Source: an uncultured Winogradskyella sp.
GTDB lineage: Bacteria; Bacteroidota; Bacteroidia; Flavobacteriales; Flavobacteriaceae
Reading direction: 5' to 3'
Length of the DNA: 64,000 nucleotides
Assembly: GCF_947496485.1 (NCBI RefSeq)
Contig: NZ_CANMCZ010000001.1
Coordinates: 243,596-307,595 of the forward strand
Each line of letters opens with the position of its first letter. Position 1 is the first letter of the stretch. Shown here one piece after another: positions 47,470 through 55,839 of the stretch. Below the pieces are notes generated by a model. The model worked only from the letters and a program-made list of their open reading frames with translations, was not told the origin of the DNA and searched no databases. Made by a program: the position numbers and the translations under genes.

Positions 47470-47658
47470 ATCGTTGGAATTTAATTATCCATACTATTCA
47501 AAATATTGGTTGAGGTTGAGTAATAGTTAAATTTTAGCGCAATCAACTCAATTTCATATAACTTAAGAGTAAATAAAAATGGGACAGAGTTCGAACTTTT
47601 TAAATCAGGATATAACCCTAATCATCATTAATAAATTTAAGCACCAGTGTAAACTACC

Positions 47659-47808
47659 TTAACTATCGGTTTCTAAAGACTTGATGGTTTTGTTGAATTT
47701 ATCAATATCTTTAAAAAATTGACCTCCTATTTCCATAGCCAATCTATAATAGGGTAATATTATATTAGGAAAGCTCTTCTTCTTGTATGGATTTTCTTCG
47801 GCTTCCAT
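47659..47808 (-). CDS. Small ORF downstream of the HEPN-like gene
   Basis: 49 residues (MEAEENPYKKKSFPN, LPYYRLAMEIGGQFF). The start has an AAAAAGGA ribosome site and lies 21 bases after the stop of the gene at 47830, same strand. The sequence is hydrophilic with one amphipathic helix. No family recognised; a gene partner of the HEPN-like protein is possible. It is not an MNT nucleotidyltransferase, as it lacks GSxxxR. Confidence 0.5.
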   Translation of the reverse strand: MEAEENPYKKKSFPNIILPYYRLAMEIGGQFFKDIDKFNKTIKSLETDS

Positions 47809-47829
47809 TTGATCCTTTTTAAAATCACC

Positions 47830-48810
47830 CTATTTAAGAAGTAAAATTGTTGCTCGACGCAAAGTTTTAGGATCTTGTTTCTCTCTTATCATATCTACAA
47901 GGTTAAAGAAGTCCTTATCGTTTTTTACAATGTTCTCTTTGCTTTCATAACGTTTTAGCTGGTCGTCTATTTCTATTTCCTCGATACGAGCCATATTCAT
48001 TTGGATATTACGTCCTGACCAGAATTTGTATTCTTCATCATACCAAATACCAGAGTCGTGAAGTTTACCATAAAGGCTTACAGAATCTTTTATTCTAAAT
48101 CCCTTGAGTCCTTCATCTAAACCAATAATTGTTGCCTTACATGGGTTAGGGAAATAAGCGTCTACAATCTTGTCTTCATTATACCCATTCCACAAATCCC
48201 AATAGCACTTTTTAAAAGCATCAAATAATAGTATTACTGCTTCTACTTTGGGATAAAAGAATGATGGAATATCAAAAGACATTTTATTCATCCCATCTAC
48301 TAACATAGGTTCTGTATCGTGCATAACGTATTCATTCTCTTCTATAGAATAAGCTGAATGAAAAAATGAATTTCTGATTTCCTTAAAATGAACAGTCTCG
48401 TAAAAGTTAATTAAACTTTGCTTCTCGGTATCTGCAAACAATTCCATTAAGAAATCTTGCTTTTCCCCTATACCTAATAGTCTTTCGTATTTACGAGTTT
48501 TCCAAAAAAGATAAGAAGATCCTTTATACCCAAGCGTGATACGACAAAGGCTACCTATCATATTATAGAAATCACTGTTTTCAAAAAATGTTGAATATAG
48601 CTGCAAACCCATTCTCGCTTTTTCCTTGCCTTCTAGTTCTCTGTATAACTTCGTATAAAAAGGGATAGCATCAAAAAATTCTAGTAAATTGGAATTAAGG
48701 TTTTGTGAACTTATACCCTTATAGTTTATAAGCGTGAGTACGACATCGAACTCACTGGTTTCAATAGCTTGTTCAAATAATTGTTCAATTTCTTTTACTG
48801 CGTGTAACAT
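47830..48810 (-). CDS. HEPN-like hypothetical protein
   Basis: About 326 residues from ATG 48810 (TTG at 48822 is an alternative). Mostly helical with no membrane segment. IRNSFFHSAYSI near residue 155 fits the RNxxxH (Rx4-6H) motif of HEPN ribonucleases and HEPN-fold proteins. The rest does not match anything that I know. It lies at the left side of the island and divergent from a Wadjet-like operon, so a defence or toxin role is plausible but unproved. Confidence 0.55.
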   Translation of the reverse strand: MLHAVKEIEQLFEQAIETSEFDVVLTLINYKGISSQNLNSNLLEFFDAIPFYTKLYRELEGKEKARMGLQLYSTFFENSDFYNMIGSLCRITLGYKGSSYLFWKTRKYERLLGIGEKQDFLMELFADTEKQSLINFYETVHFKEIRNSFFHSAYSIEENEYVMHDTEPMLVDGMNKMSFDIPSFFYPKVEAVILLFDAFKKCYWDLWNGYNEDKIVDAYFPNPCKATIIGLDEGLKGFRIKDSVSLYGKLHDSGIWYDEEYKFWSGRNIQMNMARIEEIEIDDQLKRYESKENIVKNDKDFFNLVDMIREKQDPKTLRRATILLLK

Positions 48811-49110
48811 AATGGATTGCAAATCTTAATGTCATAAGATAACAAGGAATACTATAATAATCTTAATTTTTATGCTTAGTCAGACGCCTATCATAATGAA
48901 TTTCTTTTAACTTAGTAAGCTTAAAATCATTAAAATTAACCAATTATAGATTTCGATTTAACAGACATACACTCATCATACTCCAGCTTAATACCTAAAA
49001 AAGTTGAGGGCATAACGATTTATCTTTTACACAAAAAAGTTATTGAAAAGCAAATCGATAAACATTTTAGTTATAAAGAAATAGAGAGATGTATAAAAGA
49101 AGCATCTGAG
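48811..49110. other. Gap before the SMC operon, with an open frame lacking an ATG
   Basis: The frame of the MksF/JetA-like gene is open back to 48940 (after a TAA at 48937), adding 57 codons such as IEKQIDKHFSYKEIERCIKE, but there is no ATG, GTG or TTG among them. Either translation starts at TTG 49111 or the true start was lost. Confidence 0.55.
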
Positions 49111-50322
49111 TTGGACTTAAAGGCTACACCTCATACGGATGCAATTGTAAATGGTTTACTAAAATACTATTTAGAACATCCCAGAGAGGAACGTTTTAAA
49201 TACGCATTGACTGATTTTGCGCAAAAGTTTATAAAACTCATAGATAACAGGCTTTATAGTCCTTATGCTAAATTCCCCTTACGTGATACATTCAAAAAGC
49301 TTGCAGATTTCGAAGCTATTGAAATTATTACTATAGATGATTTTAATAGGTGGTACGAATTTAATTTTGAAGGAAACAGTGGCACCGTAATCCTTGACCA
49401 TTTAGAATCACTTAAAGACTATGTAAACAGAGCTATCGAAGAGCTTAATGCATATATTAACCAAGATGAGGACTCAGCGCTTGAAACAGCTGAAAATGTT
49501 TCAGTTTTATTTGAAAAAATCACAGCTAAAAGTGATGAAATAAAAGACACGTTGCTCATAAGTAATAGGCTAGACGAGGAAATAGAAAAAGTAGTCACTT
49601 ATTTTCTTGAGAGGAAAAATAGCCTACCTGATTTTAAAACGAACGAACAACGCGAAACGCATAAAGTTTTTAAGGAAGACTATAATACGTCTGTATCGAT
49701 AAAAAAGAAGGTAGATGAATTTTTTGTCGAAGTAGAATATAAATTAGGTCAGCTTTTAGATAGGTCTGCATATGCAAGTACGCAGCTAATTACTGTTCAA
49801 GATAACTTTAAAAACAAATCTGTAATTAGAGTAAATTTAAAGCGATTTTTAAAATTCACATTGGAACAAGCAAGCTTTTCAAAAAAAGAAGGTGTCAAAC
49901 TACCTGTGATATTCCCCATCAAGTCTATGGTAGCTGAGCGTTTTAAACACATTGGGCTTGAATATTACGAAGAATTTGGAATCCAAAAGAGCTATGTGAT
50001 TAAGCCTCAGATCAATCAGAAACATCTGAACTCGCAGATGCTTAAACTTAATGAAGAATTAACTAGACAAGAAAATACTGCAAAATGGATTAGTCATTTT
50101 AAAGAGCGTTTGCTTCAGAATGAAGAAATCGATTTTAGTAAACATTTTTATGATATCGCTGCAAAAGAGAAAGACTCCCTTATTGCACTTAAGGTGGGAT
50201 TTGAACTTATAGCATTTGCGAGGCAAGATAATGAGTACAAAATTGAAATTGATAGAGAATTACCAGAGTCCTCAAAATCAGAAAATATAGCATTATGGAA
50301 GATGAAAATAATAAAAAGATAA
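49111..50322 (+). CDS. MksF/JetA-like kleisin subunit of an SMC defence complex
   Basis: 403 residues from TTG 49111; no ATG is available and the frame is open 57 codons further upstream. Long helical protein with an N-terminal winged-helix-like part (YALTDFAQKFIKLIDNR) and a central coiled region, as in MksF/JetA. It overlaps the next gene by 28 bases. Identity comes chiefly from operon order (large helical protein, 227-residue partner, SMC ATPase), which is that of MksBEF and Wadjet JetABC. These complexes extrude DNA loops and, with JetD, cut small circular plasmids. Confidence 0.6.
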   Translation: MDLKATPHTDAIVNGLLKYYLEHPREERFKYALTDFAQKFIKLIDNRLYSPYAKFPLRDTFKKLADFEAIEIITIDDFNRWYEFNFEGNSGTVILDHLESLKDYVNRAIEELNAYINQDEDSALETAENVSVLFEKITAKSDEIKDTLLISNRLDEEIEKVVTYFLERKNSLPDFKTNEQRETHKVFKEDYNTSVSIKKKVDEFFVEVEYKLGQLLDRSAYASTQLITVQDNFKNKSVIRVNLKRFLKFTLEQASFSKKEGVKLPVIFPIKSMVAERFKHIGLEYYEEFGIQKSYVIKPQINQKHLNSQMLKLNEELTRQENTAKWISHFKERLLQNEEIDFSKHFYDIAAKEKDSLIALKVGFELIAFARQDNEYKIEIDRELPESSKSENIALWKMKIIKR

Positions 50323-50978
50323 AACACAATTTTACTTTTTTAGAAAATTCTGATGTACAAGAGCACTTTGCAGACTTAAACATAGAATTACTCTCTGGAA
50401 GACACATACAGAAAGACCGTTTCTATCTATATAAATTACTTAAAGATTATTATAACGAGTTATCATTCTATTATGAAAAACTCTATGGTCTTGAGCTGAT
50501 AATAGAAACCAGAGAGAATTCTAAATACTATTATGTTGACTATCCGGAAGATTCCAAAGGAGCACTTTCTCATACTTCTCGCCACAAAAAATTAACTCCA
50601 AAACAAACATTAGTAGGCATTATTTTACTCAATATGTATTACGAGAAATATTTTGAAAATAAAAAAGAAGTACGTTTCGTTGATATAAAAAAGGAGATTA
50701 AAGAAAGTGACAATAACATTTTGTACAAAAAACTTTTCTTCAATAAAGTGCAAGATGATTATACTGAGGGAGACTGGTCTATTAAAGTGATTAAGCCGTT
50801 TAAGAGTGTTTTAAGGGACTTTAATAAGTTAGGTTGGATTACTAACTTAGGCATTGAAGATGGTGAAGAAATTCATTTTGAATTGAGAGAGCCCATAATC
50901 AGATTCCAAAAACTATATGAAGATGAAATTACAAACTTCACTCAATTCAGTGAGAAATACCTTAGTCAGATCCAATGA
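50295..50978 (+). CDS. MksE/JetB-like (DUF4194-type) subunit
   Basis: 227 residues. NIELLSGRHIQKDRFYLYKL and the pair of winged-helix-like blocks (LTPKQTLVGIILLNMYYEKY, LRDFNKLGWITNLG) match the small KITE-type subunit MksE/JetB. The start lies within the upstream gene and the stop overlaps the SMC gene by ATGA, so the three are translated together. Role: bridge between the kleisin and the SMC heads. Confidence 0.65.
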   Translation: MEDENNKKIKHNFTFLENSDVQEHFADLNIELLSGRHIQKDRFYLYKLLKDYYNELSFYYEKLYGLELIIETRENSKYYYVDYPEDSKGALSHTSRHKKLTPKQTLVGIILLNMYYEKYFENKKEVRFVDIKKEIKESDNNILYKKLFFNKVQDDYTEGDWSIKVIKPFKSVLRDFNKLGWITNLGIEDGEEIHFELREPIIRFQKLYEDEITNFTQFSEKYLSQIQ

Positions 50979-52624
50979 TAGAATATCCAAGAATTTTTTC
51001 CTTATCCACAGTCGGAGTTAGACAGCATTACAATCAGGACTATTTACTACATCGTGTAAGAACGGATTTTACCGGAAACAATGGTATCGGTAAATCATTA
51101 ATCGCAGATTTATTTCAACTCATTTTTATAGGTCAAAAGAGCAAAATAAATTTTGGAACAGAAAGTTTCAAAAATAAAGACAGGCACATACACACTTTAC
51201 CTTACAAAACTGACGATGCCTATGTATTTATCCACATAGAATTTAAGGAAGGAGAGTTTATAACTATAGGAACCAATATTGGTAATAAGCGCAGTAGGCC
51301 ATTAAAATCCTTTTGGATTCTCAATCAGGCATACAATGAAAATGATAAAAAAGAACTCGAAGCACTTTCTCTAAATGCTGATCAGCTAGCTTATAGCAAA
51401 GATTTTTTGAAAGATGGTCATTTCCTACCTATACAGCAGCTTGCAAAACACTTAAGAAATAATAAAAAGGGCTACTTAAAATCCTTTACAGACTTAGATG
51501 ATAAAAAAGATTACTATGAGTTTTTATATAAAAATGAATTAATTCCTATTAATCTTGCCATCAATGAAAACCTTGACGCTTTCGCGAAAGTGATACAATC
51601 CTTTTCAAAAGCTAATTCATTAGATACCGAAAGCGATAAAATCTTAAAAGATTTCTTATTTGAAAATAGCCTTGAAACACTACAGTCCAAATACAAGTCG
51701 AACAAAGAGAAACTAGAAAAACTTATAGATGAGTACAATGAGCTTGATGAAGATATAAAAACGATTGAGCTCAAACAAAAAGTATTGGGCAACCTAAAAG
51801 AGCTACAGCTACTAAAAGATACGGCGCAGATAAATTATCTCACTGCAACGTATCATTTGAACTATGAGAGCTATGAAAAAGTTGCTTCTGAATATGATTC
51901 AACAGAAAAAAAGATCAAGGACGAAACAAATAAAATCGATATACTCAAAAAGGCACTTCCAGAAGTAAAAAAAGAAATGAAATCAATGGAAGAAGAACAT
52001 CAATCCTTTTCCAAAGCCCTTAAACCTTTCAATGAGTATAAGGATGTTTTAAAAGAAAGATCGCAACAATTAAAAAACCTTGACGCGCTTCAAAAAATAG
52101 AGCTGCCTACTATTGATCATTCCAATATTTATGACATAAATATCGATAACTATGGTAACGACTTAATTATTGAAAAAATCGAAAATTTAAACGGCGTAAT
52201 AGATAAATATGAAAGTATAGAAAATTTAAGAAGTAAAACTCAATCACAAATTGAAAAAATAGACCTCTATAAGTCCGAAAAGAATAAGAGCTTGGATGAA
52301 TTGCAAACACTACATCGAATTTTAGATGCTGGTGATGAAGGTTCATTAATAGCTCAAATCGTAAAAGAAGGGAATAATTTGACGAAAGCACAAGAAACCG
52401 TTCTATTTGGATTACTTAAAAAAGTGTCTTGGAAAGAACCTGATAACCCAATAAGGGACTCGCAATTTACAACTGACATCACTCTGATAGAAGAAGCAAA
52501 TATTAGAGAAGATAAAGTCAATTCTGGTTACTGGTTTAAGGTCGGCAAACTACAGACTTTTGTCCCTTACTCTGAAGAAAATCAAATTTTTGCAGACACT
52601 TCTGAAATGGAATTACTACATTAG
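50975..52624 (+). pseudogene. MksB/JetC-like SMC ATPase, truncated by an IS3-family insertion
   Basis: 549 codons remain of a protein that normally has about 1000 or more. Walker A is GNNGIGKS at residues 34-41 near the N-terminus; residues about 235-350 and 390-445 are coiled coil. The frame ends at a TAG supplied by the first bases of the IS. The C-terminal coil, the signature motif and Walker B are absent, and no continuation is found beyond the IS. The complex cannot hydrolyse ATP as encoded. No JetD gene follows. Confidence 0.75.
51579..51590. repeat. CTTTCGCGAAAG palindrome inside the SMC gene
   Basis: Encodes part of DAFAKVI. Same 12-bp core as at 38405 and 54666. Confidence 0.7.
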
Positions 52625-52675
52625 ACTAGACATTAAGTTGAGAGAATTTGTTTGCTAGTTATTATTTTAGCAATT

Positions 52676-52990
52676 ATGAGAAGTAAAGCAAAACATTACA
52701 CATTAGAATTTAAGCAAAAAGCTGTAGAACTAAGTTATGCCAAAGACAATGTAAGGCAAGTATGTGAAGACTTAGACATTATTCCATCCGTGCTTTATCG
52801 ATGGCGAAAAGAGTTAAAAGACTACGGTAAAAACAGTTTTCCAGGTCGAGGTAAGCCCAAAATGACTGATGAAGAAAAGGAGATAGACCGTTTACGAAAA
52901 GCTTTAAAAGAAGCTGAATTAGAGCGTGATATTTTAAAAAAGGCGATTGGCATCTTCTCCGTGAGCGACAAGAAAAATATAGGTTTATAA
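52676..52990 (+). CDS. IS3-family transposase OrfA
   Basis: 104 residues from ATG 52676 (TTG 52652 extends it). Helix-turn-helix LSYAKDNVRQVCEDLDIIPS and a leucine-zipper stretch RLRKALKEAELERDILKKAI, as in OrfA proteins. The -1 frame is open from about 52960 (ERQEKYRFIKQHL) into orfB, so an OrfAB fusion by frameshift near GAAAAAT at 52972 is likely. Confidence 0.88.
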   Translation: MRSKAKHYTLEFKQKAVELSYAKDNVRQVCEDLDIIPSVLYRWRKELKDYGKNSFPGRGKPKMTDEEKEIDRLRKALKEAELERDILKKAIGIFSVSDKKNIGL

Positions 52991-53001
52991 AACAACACCT
53001 T

Positions 53002-53856
53002 ATGAGGTTTCCTGTTGAGGCGATGTGCAAAGTATTAAAAGTAAGTAAAAGCGGTTATTATTTCTGGTTACGATCGGGGCCAAGTAAGTTGTGGATAGAA
53101 AACCAAAAGATAAGCTCTCTTATTAAAACCATATTTGATGTTAGTTTTCAAAGCTATGGTGCTCCAAGGATAAAATCAGAGTTGGAAGCATTAGGGTATA
53201 AGGTATCTAAACCTAGAGTAGCCCGTATTATGCGAGCTAATTATTTATTTGCTAAAAGAAAGCGGAGGTTTAAAACAACCACGGAGAGTAGCCACAATTA
53301 TCCAATAGCTCCTAATTTACTCAACCAATGCTTTGATGTTAAGCAGAAAAACCAAGTTTGGGTAAGTGATATCACTTATATTCAGACCAAACAAGGCTGG
53401 TTATACCTCACTGTAATTATTGATTTATTTAACAGAAAAGTGGTTGGATGGTCTTTAAGTGAAGACCTCACTGCAGACAACACTATTGTAAGAGCTTGGA
53501 ATATGGCTATAAAGAACACAACTTTGCTGGAACCTCTGATTTTTCATTCTGATAGAGGTATACAATATGCTAGTCAAAAATTCACCTCTATCATTAAAAA
53601 CTATGATGGCCTAGTTAAGCAATCTATGAGTCGTAAAGGAAACTGTTGGGATAACGCGGTGGCAGAATCCTTTTTTAAATCCTTAAAAGTAGAATGGGTA
53701 TATAGGCACAATTATAAACGAAAATCTGAAGCTGAATTATCTATCTTTCAGTGGATAGAAACATGGTACAATAATAAACGAAGACATTCCTTTTTAGGGA
53801 ACAAAACTATCAAAGAATTTGAATTAGATATGTATAATCATGAACTAGCAGCTTAG
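53002..53856 (+). CDS. IS3-family transposase OrfB (DDE catalytic domain)
   Basis: 284 residues. HTH_21-like start (VEAMCKVLKVSKSGYYFW) and rve core with the three catalytic acids in WVSDITYIQ, FHSDRGIQYAS and NAVAESFFKSLK. Ends with the usual YNNKRRHSFLGNKTIKEFE (single run of family-typical residues). It appears intact, so the IS may be active. Confidence 0.9.
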   Translation: MRFPVEAMCKVLKVSKSGYYFWLRSGPSKLWIENQKISSLIKTIFDVSFQSYGAPRIKSELEALGYKVSKPRVARIMRANYLFAKRKRRFKTTTESSHNYPIAPNLLNQCFDVKQKNQVWVSDITYIQTKQGWLYLTVIIDLFNRKVVGWSLSEDLTADNTIVRAWNMAIKNTTLLEPLIFHSDRGIQYASQKFTSIIKNYDGLVKQSMSRKGNCWDNAVAESFFKSLKVEWVYRHNYKRKSEAELSIFQWIETWYNNKRRHSFLGNKTIKEFELDMYNHELAA

Positions 53857-53927
53857 TCATTCAACTAATTGTCCAGTTTTTTGTTGCAAGTCCAAACTTT
53901 CATTTTAAGTTCAGGGATATTGATTGA

Positions 53928-55079
53928 TTAAATATATAAGGAAGTTATTTTATCAATAGATGTCTTTGTAAAGCTGTTATTATTCCAGATATTCTTTATG
54001 AGACTAGAAGAAAAGTTTTTCTCTTTGTTATATTTCACAAGTGTTTCAAGAGCTTCTAACCACTCTGGAGCTTCACTCGCTAAAAATCCATTTTCTCCAT
54101 TGTTAATCCATTTCTTAACTGGATAGTGAGATGATGCAATTACAGGAATCCCAAACGTTGAAAGCTCCATAAAAAGCTGATGGTTTTGATGCCTATTAAA
54201 AAGACATTCTAAAGCAGGTAGTAAAACTCCATCGAGTTGTAAGCTGTTCAACTTTTCAAAATAATCTAAGAATGAAACGGTAGGATGTATTTCTACTTTA
54301 TAATCTTTAAAAAGTTTTTCTACTTCCCATACAGAATAGGGCTTCCCGAAGTAAATAAACTCAATTTGATCTCCAAAAGTTTTTCTCATTTTAAAAAGAA
54401 CTTCCTTAAGAGATAGCAAGTCTTCTTCGGTTGGTTTTATCAAACCTATACGCAGTTTCTTAGATGCGTTTTTAGATAATGGTGGCATTTCTTCATAGCC
54501 ATATCTCGAAACTAAACTGGGAAGGTATTGCACAAATGTATTTGCATTTTCTAAGCGGTTGTCAATGAATCGCTGCAAGAACTTTTGAAAAGTTTCATTT
54601 GCAACAGTCACGATATCCATGAGACCCAAATTATTTTCAAGACTCTTTAGCTTTTCTGTTTTCAGCTTTCGCGAAAGCGGAATTGAAACAGGTATTGCAA
54701 AATAATTTCTGTCTAAATCCATTACCAATTGAACCGAGGGATTAAGCGTTTTAATGGCCTGCATCAAATAGCTGACATCACTAAACAGTGAAGGGAAAAT
54801 AATGTAATCTGCCCAGGCAATTAAACGCTCATCCAGCTGATTTACAAAATCAGAGAGCTTCCTCGAGAAGTCATTAGTCTCGATACTGGTAATAATCGCC
54901 TTATGCGTATCTGTTTTATTGATTTCTAATGCAGGTGTTATCATCCTGTAATAACCTGTCGCATTGAGTTTGGGACTCACATAAAGCAGATGAATTTTAT
55001 CATCTGCCTCTATGTTATATCGCTTGTCAAAAATGTTTTTAGGATTGAGCCTTGTTTGTAATTCTTTGATTGTCCTCAT
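53928..55079 (-). CDS. Glycosyltransferase-like protein (GT4-type fold)
   Basis: 383 residues, cytoplasmic. The N-terminal half has VSPKLNATGYYRMI and a Rossmann-like pattern. The C-terminal half has PALECLFNRHQNHQLFMELS, GIPVIASS and NGENGFLASEAPEWLEAL, which fit the nucleotide-sugar site of group 1 glycosyltransferases, though the usual EGFG motif is altered. It is the last gene of a minus-strand block with a replication-type protein; a sugar-modifying gene there may protect DNA or alter the cell surface, but this is guesswork. Confidence 0.65.
   Translation of the reverse strand: MRTIKELQTRLNPKNIFDKRYNIEADDKIHLLYVSPKLNATGYYRMITPALEINKTDTHKAIITSIETNDFSRKLSDFVNQLDERLIAWADYIIFPSLFSDVSYLMQAIKTLNPSVQLVMDLDRNYFAIPVSIPLSRKLKTEKLKSLENNLGLMDIVTVANETFQKFLQRFIDNRLENANTFVQYLPSLVSRYGYEEMPPLSKNASKKLRIGLIKPTEEDLLSLKEVLFKMRKTFGDQIEFIYFGKPYSVWEVEKLFKDYKVEIHPTVSFLDYFEKLNSLQLDGVLLPALECLFNRHQNHQLFMELSTFGIPVIASSHYPVKKWINNGENGFLASEAPEWLEALETLVKYNKEKNFSSSLIKNIWNNNSFTKTSIDKITSLYI
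54666..54677. repeat. CTTTCGCGAAAG palindrome inside the glycosyltransferase gene
   Basis: Encodes part of PLSRKL on the minus strand. Third copy of the core seen at 38405 and 51579. Confidence 0.7.
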
Positions 55080-55351
55080 TACGTAGTTTCAAGTGATTTC
55101 TCAATGCCTTCATAAAACTTGGCGATACGCTGTCCAGTTGTTTTGTCATATATCTCAATGGTACCAGCCAGCGGACCATATTGTTTTATCTTTTTTCTGA
55201 AACGTTCCATACCAGTTTCTTTGCTGCGTGTTCTTGACAATTTATGCTTCCAATCTATTGAATACATTGTTCTTACGTTACCGTCTTTAAACCAGACAAT
55301 CATTTTTGTAAATGAATCTTGTCCTAGTTTCCATCCTTTACTTTGTGCCAT
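55079..55351 (-). CDS. Small basic hypothetical protein of the mobile block
   Basis: 90 residues, basic (RTRSKETGMERFRKKIKQYG), without membrane segments. It shares one base with the downstream glycosyltransferase gene start (TAATG) and one with the upstream gene, so the block is tightly coupled. Not recognised. Confidence 0.6.
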   Translation of the reverse strand: MAQSKGWKLGQDSFTKMIVWFKDGNVRTMYSIDWKHKLSRTRSKETGMERFRKKIKQYGPLAGTIEIYDKTTGQRIAKFYEGIEKSLETT

Positions 55352-55836
55352 TATTTGAAATATTTAATTAGTGAATTAAGTGGGATTTGTTTGATGAACT
55401 CTTCATTTTGAAAAGCCCTAACCTGGACTTTATCGTCCTTGAGATGAATCCAAATACGGACGCTTTCTTCATCAATGCGATTCGCTTCTGCAAACTCTTT
55501 CAGGTATTGTTTGATGCTGAAGGCTACTTTATTTTGTACGTTATCCAATTGTGCCAATTGCTCTTCCATAAAGAAATATGTGAGCTCTTGTGTAGGTATA
55601 GCGCTTACAGGTTTACTTTGGTTATAGAGAAATGAGCGTATGATGTGATCTTTTTGAAAAATCCTGATGTAGAGTCGATCCTTTGGAATTTGAAGTCTGT
55701 TGGAAATGTAGTTGGTGCGGTTAGTGATATTTTTAGTTACCATCTTTTCGTAACCAAAAATATCAACCGTCAAATCGGTTAATGCACCTTTGAGTTTTTT
55801 GCTCAAAGACGCATCATTTTTTTTAAATGGGTTCAT
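55351..55836 (-). CDS. Hypothetical protein of the mobile block
   Basis: 161 residues, soluble, mixed alpha/beta. The middle repeats a theme twice (LYIRIFQKDHIIRSFLYNQ and VRIWIHLKDDKVQVRAFQNE), each a strand-strand-helix with an acidic-basic turn, suggesting an internal duplication. No known family. Starts three bases after the stop of the winged-helix protein gene. Confidence 0.6.
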   Translation of the reverse strand: MNPFKKNDASLSKKLKGALTDLTVDIFGYEKMVTKNITNRTNYISNRLQIPKDRLYIRIFQKDHIIRSFLYNQSKPVSAIPTQELTYFFMEEQLAQLDNVQNKVAFSIKQYLKEFAEANRIDEESVRIWIHLKDDKVQVRAFQNEEFIKQIPLNSLIKYFK

Positions 55837-55839
55837 TTT

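Larger units (their letters stand above)
52622..53880 (+). mobile_element. IS3-family insertion sequence (IS150-like group)
   Basis: About 1.26 kb with imperfect terminal inverted repeats: left TAGACTAGACATTAAGTTGA and the complement of the right end AAAACTGGACAATTAGTTGA agree at 15 of 20 positions. It holds orfA and orfB in -1 phase. No 3-4 bp target duplication is visible, and the interrupted gene does not resume to the right, so a deletion next to the element followed insertion. Confidence 0.85.
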
